Below, one piece after another: positions 7,978 to 15,656 of a stretch of DNA of 18,017 nucleotides. The notes below the pieces were generated by a model. That model saw only the letters and a list, made by a program, of their open reading frames with translations. It was not told where the DNA came from and made no database searches. Position numbers and translations under genes: made by a program. Numbering within the stretch: position 1 is the stretch's first letter; every line of letters begins with the position of its first letter. The stretch comes from an uncultured Blautia sp. (lineage in GTDB: Bacteria; Bacillota; Clostridia; Lachnospirales; Lachnospiraceae), in contig UQAX01000050.1 of assembly GCA_900539145.1 (NCBI GenBank), positions 1 through 18,017 on the forward strand, in the 5' to 3' direction.

Positions 7978-9882
7978 TTAAAATCTAAATACTGCAACTC
8001 CGTAGGCAGGCAGGGAATATGCGAAGGAATACGGTCTTCCATCACATTCTTTTTTCACTGCTTTGTAATCTACGACTTCTTTATGTACGTCACCACCAAA
8101 TTCAGGTTCTTTGCTGTTTAAAATCAACTTATATTGTTTTCGTTTCGGTACGCCTACCCGATAATCCTCTCTTGCCACAGGCGTATAATTAATAACAAAT
8201 AACAGATTATTTCTTCCCGTAGGTGACCACCGCACAAAGCTGTAAATGCTTCTGGTTGCATCATCGGCATTAATCCACTCCAAGCCCTGATAATTGCTGT
8301 CGTTTGCATATAAAGCAGGATACTTTTTATACATTTTCAGCAGTTCCTTTACGTAATTTTGGAGCTGCTGATGGTTCTCTTCTCTCAGCAAATACCAGTC
8401 TAATTCCCGTTCCTCGCTCCATTCCTGATACTGTCCGAAATCCTGTCCCATAAACAGCAGCTTCTTGCCAGGATGTCCGATCATATAAGAATATCCGGCT
8501 TTTAAGTTCTCAAATTTATCCTGTCCAAGCCCCGGCATTTTGTTTATCATAGAGCATTTCAGATGTACTACCTCATCATGAGAAAGCACCAATACGTATC
8601 TTTCGCTGTACGCATAAGAGGTGGAAAATGTCATTTTATGATGATTGTATTTTCTGAAATACGGGTCCAGCTTCATATATTCCAAAAAGTCGTGCATCCA
8701 TCCCATATTCCATTTCAGGGAAAATCCCAGTCCGCCGTCCTCCGGTTTGCCTGTTACCATCGGCCATGCGGTAGACTCCTCGGCAATCATGACAACGCCC
8801 TTATGTTTCCCTAAAACAACGGAATTCAAATGACGGAAAAATTCAATGGCTTCCAAGTTCTTGTTTTCTCCGTATTGGTTCGGAACCCATTCTCCGTCTC
8901 TGCGTCCGTAATCCAGATAAAGCATAGATGCAACTGCGTCTACACGCAGACCGTCAATATGAAATTCCTCAATCCAAAACAGCGCATTGGCTATGAGGAA
9001 GTTTTTCACTTCATTTTTACCATAATCAAAGACTTTTGTTCCCCAATCAGGATGTTCTCCCTTTCTGGGATCTGCATATTCATAAGTCGGAGCGCCGTCA
9101 AAGTCTGCCAGCCCATGAGCATCCTTTGGAAAGTGTGCCGGTACCCAGTCCAGAATAACACCGATTTTATTCTTATGTAAATAATTGACAAAGTAGCGAA
9201 AATCTTCCGGTGTACCATAGCGGGAAGTAGGTGCATAATAGCCGGTTACCTGATATCCCCATGAACCGTCAAAAGGATGTTCTGCAATTCCCATAAGCTC
9301 CACATGGGTATAGCCCATTTCTTTCACATATTTTGCCAGTTCATGTGCCAGCTCCCGATAATTATAAAAACCGGGATCATCCTCTCCCTGTGCCGGATGT
9401 TTTTTCCATGAGCCGGGATGCACCTCGTAAATAGACATAGCATCCTTGTCCACATCAAATTCCTGACGTTTTTTCATCCAGACACTGTCTGACCATTTAT
9501 AGCCGGTTAAATCCACAACCCTTGAAGCATTTCCCGGACGAAGCTCGGAATAGTTTGCATAGGGGTCTGCCTTATATAACAACTCGCCGCTTTGGGCGGT
9601 AATGCAGAATTTATACAAATCCCCTTCTCTTACCTTCGGAATAAAAAGCTGATAAAGCCCCATATTATTATCGCATTTCATAATGTCTGCTTTTGCATCC
9701 CAGTTATTGAAATTTCCCACTACGGAAACTGATTTTGCATGAGGCGCCCATACTGCAAAGAAAACGCCTTCCTTCTTTCTGTTCACACCCACATGTGCCC
9801 CCAACAGCTTATAAATTTCGTAATGAGTTCCCTCCCCGAACAAATATCGGTCCAACTCTGTAATTTTCATATTAACGCCCAT
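7978..9882 (-). CDS. glgB: 1,4-alpha-glucan branching enzyme
   Basis: Glycogen branching enzyme: cuts alpha-1,4-glucan chains and rejoins them through alpha-1,6 bonds in cytoplasmic glycogen synthesis. The 634-residue protein has an N-terminal CBM48-like domain (FFAVWAPHAKSVSVVGNFNNW, about 41-61), then a GH13 barrel with the expected catalytic residues: nucleophile D315 in GLRVDAV, acid/base E368 in MIAEEST and D436 in SHDEVVH. GSWGYQVTGYYAPTSRYG (207-224) is typical of branching enzymes. The ATG at 9882 is set by AGGAGG 9 nt upstream; a second ATG four codons in is too far from that site. It lies 15 nt after a TetR-type gene, whose TAA stop abuts the glgB ribosome binding site, so the two are almost certainly co-transcribed. 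No other glycogen gene (glgC, glgA, glgP) is in view. Confidence 0.96.
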   Translation of the reverse strand: MGVNMKITELDRYLFGEGTHYEIYKLLGAHVGVNRKKEGVFFAVWAPHAKSVSVVGNFNNWDAKADIMKCDNNMGLYQLFIPKVREGDLYKFCITAQSGELLYKADPYANYSELRPGNASRVVDLTGYKWSDSVWMKKRQEFDVDKDAMSIYEVHPGSWKKHPAQGEDDPGFYNYRELAHELAKYVKEMGYTHVELMGIAEHPFDGSWGYQVTGYYAPTSRYGTPEDFRYFVNYLHKNKIGVILDWVPAHFPKDAHGLADFDGAPTYEYADPRKGEHPDWGTKVFDYGKNEVKNFLIANALFWIEEFHIDGLRVDAVASMLYLDYGRRDGEWVPNQYGENKNLEAIEFFRHLNSVVLGKHKGVVMIAEESTAWPMVTGKPEDGGLGFSLKWNMGWMHDFLEYMKLDPYFRKYNHHKMTFSTSYAYSERYVLVLSHDEVVHLKCSMINKMPGLGQDKFENLKAGYSYMIGHPGKKLLFMGQDFGQYQEWSEERELDWYLLREENHQQLQNYVKELLKMYKKYPALYANDSNYQGLEWINADDATRSIYSFVRWSPTGRNNLLFVINYTPVAREDYRVGVPKRKQYKLILNSKEPEFGGDVHKEVVDYKAVKKECDGRPYSFAYSLPAYGVAVFRF

Positions 9883-9897
9883 AAAAATCTCCTCCTT

Positions 9898-10476
9898 TTA
9901 TGAATAAATTCCATACAGAAACTGACGAACAACTTCCCTTGTCGTTTCATCTGAAATTTTAAACATTTCATTCTCCAGCATCCCGTAGCTGGCAGTCATA
10001 ATATGATGGTTTAAAACACCTGTAAATCCCACCGCATACATTTTTCTCTGAGCTGTATCTCCCTTTAGAGAAGTATCTCTTTCAAAGACACCTGCAATGT
10101 ATCCGTAATAATTTTCTATAAAGGGAAGCACCATTTGAAAGGCTTCGTTTTCTCTCCCTGAATAGAAAAGTGACAGCATAAACAGATAAAACTTCTCATG
10201 AGCAGATGCAAAGTTAAAAAATCTTCTAGCAATCTGATATAGGATTTCCGGCAGTTCCTCATTCACCTGCACAACCTCTGCAATATCCTCCTGCAAAATC
10301 TTGTAGCCGCTTTCTAAAAGATACTGCAAAAGTCCCTTCTTACTTCCAAAGTAATAGTACAAGGTGGGCTTCGTCACTCCGGCTTTATCAACGATTTCCT
10401 GTATTCCCACCGCATCATATCCTTTTGCGTGAAACAAATCCAGTGCTACTTGCAAAAGCACCTCTTTGTTGTCCAT
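9898..10476 (-). CDS. TetR/AcrR family transcriptional regulator
   Basis: Predicted DNA-binding regulator of 192 residues. The N-terminal domain has the usual TetR layout: ALDLFHAKGYDAVGIQEIVD, a helix-turn-helix at about 25-44 (AGVTKPTLYYYFGSKKGLL), then a variable ligand-binding region. The frame stays open up to a TTG at 10530, but the -35 and -10 boxes occupy 10502-10530, so that start would lie upstream of the transcript. I therefore chose the ATG at 10476, preceded by GGGCGGTGA; a GTG at 10485 is the alternative. It is the first gene of a two-gene unit with glgB. Autoregulation is likely because an inverted repeat sits on its own promoter. The ligand and other targets cannot be told from sequence. 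Confidence 0.92.
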   Translation of the reverse strand: MDNKEVLLQVALDLFHAKGYDAVGIQEIVDKAGVTKPTLYYYFGSKKGLLQYLLESGYKILQEDIAEVVQVNEELPEILYQIARRFFNFASAHEKFYLFMLSLFYSGRENEAFQMVLPFIENYYGYIAGVFERDTSLKGDTAQRKMYAVGFTGVLNHHIMTASYGMLENEMFKISDETTREVVRQFLYGIYS

Positions 10477-10501
10477 TCTGTTCACCGCCCTTCTACCTTC
10501 A

Positions 10502-10530
10502 ATTATACTTATCGGTATATAAAAAATCAA
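10502..10530 (-). promoter_or_regulatory. Promoter of tetR-glgB with inverted repeat
   Basis: The minus strand reads TTGATT (10530-10525), 17 nt, then a perfect TATAAT (10507-10502). The inverted repeat TATAC-CGATAA-GTATA (10519-10504) spans the spacer and runs into the -10 box, where a bound repressor would block RNA polymerase. This is the classic position for a TetR-family self-operator. The promoter also excludes the upstream TTG as the tetR start. Box sequences and spacing are seen; use as an operator is inferred. Confidence 0.75.
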
Positions 10531-10560
10531 CTGTTCATTTTTTATTTTCTTTTTGTGAAG

Positions 10561-10896
10561 AAAAAAGTACAGTCCTTTCTTATTCGTTTAGGATTTTCCT
10601 TAAATTCAGAGAAGACTCACGTATGTTCACAGAAAAATCGTCAGGAAGTAACCGGAATTGTAGTCAATCAAAAGCTGCAAGTATCAAAAGAATATCGCCG
10701 CCGTATCCGGCAGGAATGTTACTACATTAAAAAGTTCGGATTAAAAGACCACCTTGCACACATTGAATACAAAAAAGGAGAAACTCACTACCTCCAAAGT
10801 CTCAACAGTAAAATCAATTACGTACTTTACGTCAATCCTTCGGACAGTGAATTTCTCCTGTTAAAAGAAGAGATTTCCTCCTTCCTTCAAGTCTAA
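10561..10896 (+). pseudogene. 3' remnant of a retron-type reverse transcriptase
   Basis: This stretch of about 111 codons reads like the C-terminal end of a bacterial retron-type reverse transcriptase: the thumb-side segment GFSLNSEKTHVCSQ, then RQEVTGIVVNQKL with the VTG triplet typical of retron enzymes, then YRRRIRQECYYIKKFGL, and a tail like family C-termini (YLQSLNSKINYVL). The fingers and palm, including the YxDD catalytic motif, are absent. The homologous part begins about 30 nt from the tetR -35 box, so most of the gene was deleted. No in-frame ATG starts the homologous part: the ATG at 10429 lies inside tetR on the other strand, and the ATG at 10623 is in another frame. It cannot polymerise DNA as it stands. 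The TAA at 10894-10896 overlaps the tatD stop on the other strand. No msr/msd-like RNA or partner gene is visible. The family call is from memory of conserved motifs. Confidence 0.65.
10863..10884 (-). terminator. Weak hairpin after tatD, possible terminator
   Basis: Just past the tatD stop on the minus strand, GAAGGAG (10884-10878) can pair with CTCTTC (10872-10867) with one bulged G, followed by TTTT. The stem is short and the T-run is four bases, so this is a weak candidate for the end of the ATPase-permease-tatD transcript. It lies inside the 3' end of the reverse transcriptase remnant on the other strand. Confidence 0.3.
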
Positions 10897-11657
10897 ATAT
10901 GAAATAACCTTTTGGCGTTTTCTCTTGTTACCTCTGCAACCTTATTGAAGGAAACGCCTTTTATTCTGGCAATTTCGTCCATGACAAACCCCAGCTGAAG
11001 AGAGTTGTTTCTTTTTCCTCTGCGTGGTACCGGTGATAAATACGGAGCATCTGTCTCTAAAAGCAGATAATCTAACGGTGCGTATTCTACCACTTCTTTT
11101 AGCCTCTTAGCATCCGGAAAAGTAACTACACCGCCAATGCCCAGATAATATCCCATATTCATGTATTCTTTTGCATGTTCTTTGGAATAAGCATAACAGT
11201 GAATAACTCCTGATAAATTCTCAGCCTTTTCTGCCTTCATAATATCTAAAGTATCTTTTGCAGCATCACGGCTGTGAACAATAATCGGCAGCTTTGTTTC
11301 CTTTGCCAAATCCATCTGCCTTACAAACCACTTTTTCTGTGTTTCATGGTCTTCCTTATTCCAATAATAGTCCAATCCGATTTCCCCTACGGCAACTGTT
11401 TTTTCTTCATCACACAGCTGTCTGAGTCTGCACATTTTTTCTTCATCCAGCTCGCCTACCTCATCCGGATGAATACCTACTGCCGCATAAACAAAAGGAT
11501 ATTTCTTTGCCAGTTCTACGGAGTCCTCTGCTCCTTTAAAAGAAGCGCCTACATTTATAATTTCGCTCACTCCGTTGGCATGTACATGCTCCAGCATTCG
11601 TCCTCTGTCTTTATCAAATGCCTTGTCGTCATAATGTGCATGGGTATCAAATATCAT
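10893..11657 (-). CDS. tatD: TatD family metal-dependent deoxyribonuclease
   Basis: Predicted cytoplasmic metal-dependent nuclease/hydrolase of the TatD family (amidohydrolase-like TIM barrel), linked in other bacteria to 3'-5' DNA digestion and repair. The 254-residue length is normal. Metal ligands are visible in order: H6 and H8 (DTHAHYDD), E92 (GEIGLDY), H128 (PIIVHSRDA), H153 (GVIHCYAYS) and D203 (LLLETDAPYLSP). The ATG at 11657 is preceded by AAAGGAGAGAGG and overlaps the end of the AI-2E-family gene by 11 nt, which suggests translational coupling. In many Firmicutes tatD directly follows metG; here two transporter genes lie between, and the rnmV/ksgA genes that often come next are not seen. 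Confidence 0.94.
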   Translation of the reverse strand: MIFDTHAHYDDKAFDKDRGRMLEHVHANGVSEIINVGASFKGAEDSVELAKKYPFVYAAVGIHPDEVGELDEEKMCRLRQLCDEEKTVAVGEIGLDYYWNKEDHETQKKWFVRQMDLAKETKLPIIVHSRDAAKDTLDIMKAEKAENLSGVIHCYAYSKEHAKEYMNMGYYLGIGGVVTFPDAKRLKEVVEYAPLDYLLLETDAPYLSPVPRRGKRNNSLQLGFVMDEIARIKGVSFNKVAEVTRENAKRLFHI

Positions 11658-12786
11658 GAATTCCTCTCTCCTTTAATCTTTTATATACCATTTCCCGAAA
11701 CAGCGCATACAGCACAGAACAAATCGGGATAAATACCAGCATACCTACAATTCCCATCAGACTTCCGCCCACTGTAACAGCAACCAGAACCCAGATAGAC
11801 GGCAGTCCCACGGAACCTCCCACTACATGAGGATAAATCAAGTTTCCCTCAACCTGCTGCAATACCAGGAACAGAATAACAAAGGCAATCGCCTTCATAG
11901 GGTCTGCTACTAAAATCAGGAAAGTCCCTAAAAAGCATCCGATAAATGCACCGAAAATCGGAATTAATGCAGTAAATGCAATTAAAACGCCTACTAAAAG
12001 TGCATAGGGAAATCTTAAAATACTCATGGAAATAAAAAACATTGTTCCTAAAATAACGGCTTCACAGCACTGTCCCGTAACAAAATTAGCAAAGGTCTTA
12101 TAGCTTAAAGACGCAATGTCCAGCACCTTTGTTACCACCTTCTTAGAAAAAAAGGCATATAAAATCTTTCGGATTTGTACAGCAAGCTTCTCTTTTTGAA
12201 GGAGGATATAGCATGCAAACACAAAAGCAACACAAAAGTTCATAACAGAATTGATAACAGTCTTTGCCACAGTCATGGTGGAATTTAAAACATTTCCGGC
12301 TCCGTTTTTCAAAAATCCGAATGCGGTGTGAATAATTCCGTCCCAATCAAACTGCAGACTGGCAATCCAAACTTCAATCTGCTTGTTATCTTCAAAAATG
12401 TCCATCGTCCATCTTTGAAGCTTTATAAGCGCCGCCTCTATATTTACACTTAAACTGGCAACCGTACTTGCTACCTCAGGAATAACCACCAAAAGTACAA
12501 TCCATAAAATAGCAACTACAAATAAAATAGCCAGCACAAGGCAAATTGGTCGTTTCAGTTTTTTTGCCTTTCCCTTTGTTTTCGAAAATAGTCTTTTTTC
12601 CATAAAGCTCATGGGAACATTTAAAATAAATGCCATAGCTGCTCCCAGCAAAAACGGAAAAACAATACTAACCACAAAGGAAAATCCTGCCGCCACACTT
12701 TCTATTCGCTGTACTCCTACGTAGAATAAAACAGCGAATACAATCAGCAGCATAATATTTTTCATGTTTTTCTTGTTCAAATCCAT
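11647..12786 (-). CDS. AI-2E family (UPF0118) membrane permease
   Basis: Integral membrane protein of 379 residues, normal for the AI-2E/UPF0118 family. Hydrophobic segments are seen near 11-28, 33-56, 75-98 and 167-198, with several more packed in the C-terminal third. The family hallmark is present: LQQVEGNLIYPHVVGGSVGL, followed by a conserved PSIWVLVAVTVGG stretch. Members have been tied to autoinducer-2 export, Na+/H+ antiport or stress, and the substrate of most is unknown, so no transported compound is claimed. The ATG at 12786 has GGAGG 7 nt upstream. The gene starts 20 nt after the ATPase stop and overlaps tatD by 11 nt, so it is the middle gene of a probable three-gene operon downstream of the Mn2+ riboswitch. 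Confidence 0.92.
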   Translation of the reverse strand: MDLNKKNMKNIMLLIVFAVLFYVGVQRIESVAAGFSFVVSIVFPFLLGAAMAFILNVPMSFMEKRLFSKTKGKAKKLKRPICLVLAILFVVAILWIVLLVVIPEVASTVASLSVNIEAALIKLQRWTMDIFEDNKQIEVWIASLQFDWDGIIHTAFGFLKNGAGNVLNSTMTVAKTVINSVMNFCVAFVFACYILLQKEKLAVQIRKILYAFFSKKVVTKVLDIASLSYKTFANFVTGQCCEAVILGTMFFISMSILRFPYALLVGVLIAFTALIPIFGAFIGCFLGTFLILVADPMKAIAFVILFLVLQQVEGNLIYPHVVGGSVGLPSIWVLVAVTVGGSLMGIVGMLVFIPICSVLYALFREMVYKRLKERGIHDI

Positions 12787-12806
12787 ACATATCCTCCAAA
12801 AATCTT

Positions 12807-15416
12807 TTATTTACCGATTTTTGTACGAATCCATTTAATAAACTGAATAATCGGAAGGTTTGCCAGTGACAGACCAAACATAATCAGAAGCTGTGTCAGG
12901 TTTAATGTCTGTACCTGGAAAATACTGTGCAGTGCAGGAACTAACATAACTGCTGTAATTAAAACAAGGCCAAGTCCGAAAGCACCAATTAAATAGATGT
13001 TATTGAAAAATCTCTTAGTAAACAACACAGGTTCAGAAGATTTACAGTTAAATCCATGTACCAGACGAGAAGTACATAAAGTTCCGAATGCCAGTGTAGA
13101 AGCTAAAAGCGGGGTTTGTTCCGGATTTCCAATATAAAAAGCAACCATTGTCATAATACCGATTACAAGACCTTCAATTCCAATTCTGGAAAGAAAATCT
13201 TTTGTTAAAATAGATTCGTTCATTGGTCTTGGCTTTTCATTCATAACACTTTCTGTGTGTGGCTCAAGTCCAAGAGCAATGGCCGGCAAGCTGTCTGTAA
13301 GTAAGTTAATAAACAGAAGATGAACCGGTGCAAAAGGAACAGGAAGTCCTGCAATAGAAGCATACAATACTGCTAAAATTCCGGCAAAGTTACCTGATAA
13401 CAGGAACTGGATTGCACTCTTAATGTTTCGATATACATTACGTCCGTTTTCTACTGCTTTAACAATAGTCGCAAAGTTATCATCTGTCAATATCATAGAT
13501 GCGGCATCTTTAGATACTTCTGTTCCTGTAATACCCATAGCAACACCGATATCTGCCTGTTTTAAAGCGGGTGCATCATTTACACCGTCACCGGTCATAG
13601 AAACAATATTTCCTTTATCCTGCCATGCTTTGACAATTCTGATTTTATGCTCCGGTGAAACTCGTGCATATACAGAAATGCCTTCTACAAAATCTCTTAA
13701 TTCTTCGTCAGACATGTTTTCAATAACAGCGCCTTCACATGCCTCTGACTCATCCTTCAAGATACCGATACGTTTTGCAATGGCAGCCGCAGTTACCTTA
13801 TGGTCACCGGTAATCATAATGGGTTTAATGCCGGCTTTAATACACTCCTCAACAGCAGCCTTTGACTCCTCACGCGGCGGGTCCATCATGGCAATTAAGC
13901 CTAAGAAGGTCATGTCATTTTCATCTTCCACTGTAAGAGTTGTGCCTTCCGGTACACGCTTATATGCGAAAGCAAGAACACGAAGACCGCCCTGTGAGAA
14001 CTTCTGGTTCTGTGCTTCGATTTCCTGAATATCCTCTTTTGTAATCGGCACAATTTCGCCGTTTTTCTGAATGTGTGTCACACGTCCCAAAAGAACATCC
14101 ACAGCGCCCTTTGTCACCATAGTAGAGCCTTCTTTTAAAGTATGAAGGGTTGACATCATCTTTCTGTCACTGTCAAAAGGAACTTCGCTGTGTCTTGGAT
14201 ATTTCTGTCTTACTACTTCAGCAGGAGAACCGAGTTTATCGCCCTGATTGATAAGGGCTGTTTCTGTCGGGTCACCGATTTCTTCACCGTTTTTATTGGT
14301 AGAGTCATTACATAAAATACTATGACGAAGAAGCTGTTTCTGAACCTTATCACCTAAGTCGATAGCTTCTGCCGGAATTTCTTTTCCTTCTACATAATAA
14401 TATTCTACTGTCATTTTATTCTGTGTCAGAGTTCCTGTTTTATCAGAACAGATAATAGAAACACTTCCCAGACCTTCCACTGCCTGAAGCTTTCTTACAA
14501 TGGCGTGTTCCTTCGCCATCTTCTGTGTACCAAAGGAAAGTACAATGGTAACAATAGAGCTTAACGCTTCCGGAATAGCGGCTACCGCAAGAGCAACTGC
14601 AAAGAGGAAGGCATCTCCGATGCTTTCTCCACGAAATACGCTGATACCAAATAAAATGGCACAAAATACAAGAATTAAAATGGATAATTTCTGACCGAAG
14701 TTATCTAAGTTCATCTGAAGCGGTGTTTTCTTTTCAGAAGTTGTTTTTAATAACTTGGCAATTTTTCCCACTTCTGTTTCCATACCAATTCCGGTTACGA
14801 GGAAAGAACCACGTCCGTAGGAAACAAAGCTTCCGGAATATACCATGTTGGTTCTGTCCCCTAAAGGAACTTCACCTTCAATTTCTTCTTCTTTTTTCTC
14901 TACACCAAGGCTTTCACCGGTAAGTGCACTTTCGTCAACCTTTAAGCTGGCGTTTTCAAGAATACGTCCGTCAGCCGGAACGTAATCTCCTGCTTCCAAC
15001 ATAACAATATCACCTACGGTTACCTGAGCAGACGGAACTTTGATAACGTCTCCGTTTCTGAAAACCTTTGCTTCCGGAGCTGACATGGCTTTTAAAGAGT
15101 CCAGTGACTGCTCTGCCTTAATGGTCTGAACAGTGCCTAAAATCGCATTCATGGTAATTACCACCAGAATAACAATGGCGCTTTCTGTTTCTCCCAATAA
15201 TCCTGATACGATTGCTGCTACAATCAGTATAATAACCAAAAAGTCTTTATACTGTTCCAAAAAAATCTGAAGAATGGACTTCTTCTTTTCTTCTACTAAA
15301 GCATTTGGTCCATACTTTTCCTGATTTTTCTTAATCTGTTCCTCGCTGAGAGGATGAGTACTGCCATTTACAGCTTTTTGAGCTTCTGTTCTTGACATTT
15401 GATAATACTCTTTCAT
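12807..15416 (-). CDS. P-type cation-transporting ATPase (P2-type Ca2+/Mn2+ exporter)
   Basis: Predicted membrane pump of 869 residues that exports a divalent cation using ATP. All P-type landmarks are seen: TGES (166-169), phosphorylation site D325 in CSDKTGTLT, the nucleotide-site KGA (436-438), TGD (536-538) and TGDGVNDAP (608-616), with membrane helices in the usual 2+2+6 layout. The ion site resembles Ca2+ pumps of the SERCA/PMCA type: VAAIPEA in M4 (E283) and NLLTD in M6 (N704, D708). The second Ca2+ site looks lost: the SERCA M5 glutamate corresponds to G679, and the M8 glutamate seems to align with R784. One ion per cycle is therefore expected, as in PMCA and Listeria LMCA1. The ATG at 15416 follows AGGAGG. 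An upstream Mn2+ riboswitch suggests Mn2+ as a physiological substrate, as shown for pneumococcal MgtA and proposed for lactococcal YoaB. Confidence 0.95.
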   Translation of the reverse strand: MKEYYQMSRTEAQKAVNGSTHPLSEEQIKKNQEKYGPNALVEEKKKSILQIFLEQYKDFLVIILIVAAIVSGLLGETESAIVILVVITMNAILGTVQTIKAEQSLDSLKAMSAPEAKVFRNGDVIKVPSAQVTVGDIVMLEAGDYVPADGRILENASLKVDESALTGESLGVEKKEEEIEGEVPLGDRTNMVYSGSFVSYGRGSFLVTGIGMETEVGKIAKLLKTTSEKKTPLQMNLDNFGQKLSILILVFCAILFGISVFRGESIGDAFLFAVALAVAAIPEALSSIVTIVLSFGTQKMAKEHAIVRKLQAVEGLGSVSIICSDKTGTLTQNKMTVEYYYVEGKEIPAEAIDLGDKVQKQLLRHSILCNDSTNKNGEEIGDPTETALINQGDKLGSPAEVVRQKYPRHSEVPFDSDRKMMSTLHTLKEGSTMVTKGAVDVLLGRVTHIQKNGEIVPITKEDIQEIEAQNQKFSQGGLRVLAFAYKRVPEGTTLTVEDENDMTFLGLIAMMDPPREESKAAVEECIKAGIKPIMITGDHKVTAAAIAKRIGILKDESEACEGAVIENMSDEELRDFVEGISVYARVSPEHKIRIVKAWQDKGNIVSMTGDGVNDAPALKQADIGVAMGITGTEVSKDAASMILTDDNFATIVKAVENGRNVYRNIKSAIQFLLSGNFAGILAVLYASIAGLPVPFAPVHLLFINLLTDSLPAIALGLEPHTESVMNEKPRPMNESILTKDFLSRIGIEGLVIGIMTMVAFYIGNPEQTPLLASTLAFGTLCTSRLVHGFNCKSSEPVLFTKRFFNNIYLIGAFGLGLVLITAVMLVPALHSIFQVQTLNLTQLLIMFGLSLANLPIIQFIKWIRTKIGK

Positions 15417-15478
15417 GCTTTTTCCTCCTGATTTTTATTGTGCGTTGTAAAAGTCCCTCTTTCTTTCCTGTGAAACAG

Positions 15479-15527
15479 AAAAAGGCAAGACTCCTACTGC
15501 ACTTTTTCATGCAATAAAAGTCTTGCC
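15479..15527 (-). terminator. Riboswitch-controlled leader terminator of the P-type ATPase operon
   Basis: On the minus strand GGCAAGACT (15527-15519) is perfectly complementary to AGTCTTGCC (15492-15484), and TTTTT follows at once. The left arm contains GGCAAGAC, the conserved 3' strand of the yybP-ykoY aptamer, and also takes the first bases of the P1 partner strand. Aptamer and terminator therefore cannot form together. This gives a transcription ON switch: metal-bound aptamer favours read-through. Confidence 0.85.
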
Positions 15528-15612
15528 ATTTCATCACGACACGGATGGAAATCTTTCCATCGAGATTGACGTTATCGTGAACACCCGTGGGTGCCAGCTA
15601 CTCCCTTTTATT
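15513..15612 (-). promoter_or_regulatory. yybP-ykoY family Mn2+-sensing riboswitch
   Basis: The leader of the P-type ATPase carries the two conserved yybP-ykoY loops: GGGAGTAGC (15605-15597) and GGCAAGAC (15527-15520). A P1 stem closes the aptamer: AATAAAAG (15612-15605) with CTTTTATT (15520-15513), eight perfect pairs. Between them are short helices such as GGCACCC/GGGTG and GGAAA/TTTCC, plus a GTCAA segment. This family binds Mn2+ and commonly precedes P-type ATPases and other Mn2+ exporters. The 3' loop is shared with the following terminator, which supports Mn2+-induced anti-termination. The call rests on motif and pairing by eye. Confidence 0.88.
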
Positions 15613-15619
15613 AAAGAGA

Positions 15620-15648
15620 ACTATAAACGATATGCCTGACGCTGTCAA
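15620..15648 (-). promoter_or_regulatory. Promoter of the riboswitch-ATPase operon
   Basis: The minus strand has consensus TTGACA (15648-15643), a 17-nt spacer and TATAGT (15625-15620), a strong housekeeping-type promoter. Transcription would start a few bases before the aptamer. The -35 box begins 8 nt past the metG stop codon and no terminator separates the genes, so read-through from metG may also enter this leader. Confidence 0.85.
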
Positions 15649-15656
15649 CCCCTTAT

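Noticed and set aside
10477..10530. N-terminal extension of the TetR regulator from TTG at 10530
   Set aside because: A TTGATT-17-TATAAT promoter occupies the extension, so those codons would lie upstream of the transcript.
13423..14028. Open frame of 201 codons on the plus strand
   Set aside because: It is wholly antisense to the conserved ATPase P and N domains, is rich in Ser/Thr/Ala as expected from the reverse of a coding frame, and has no recognisable domain.
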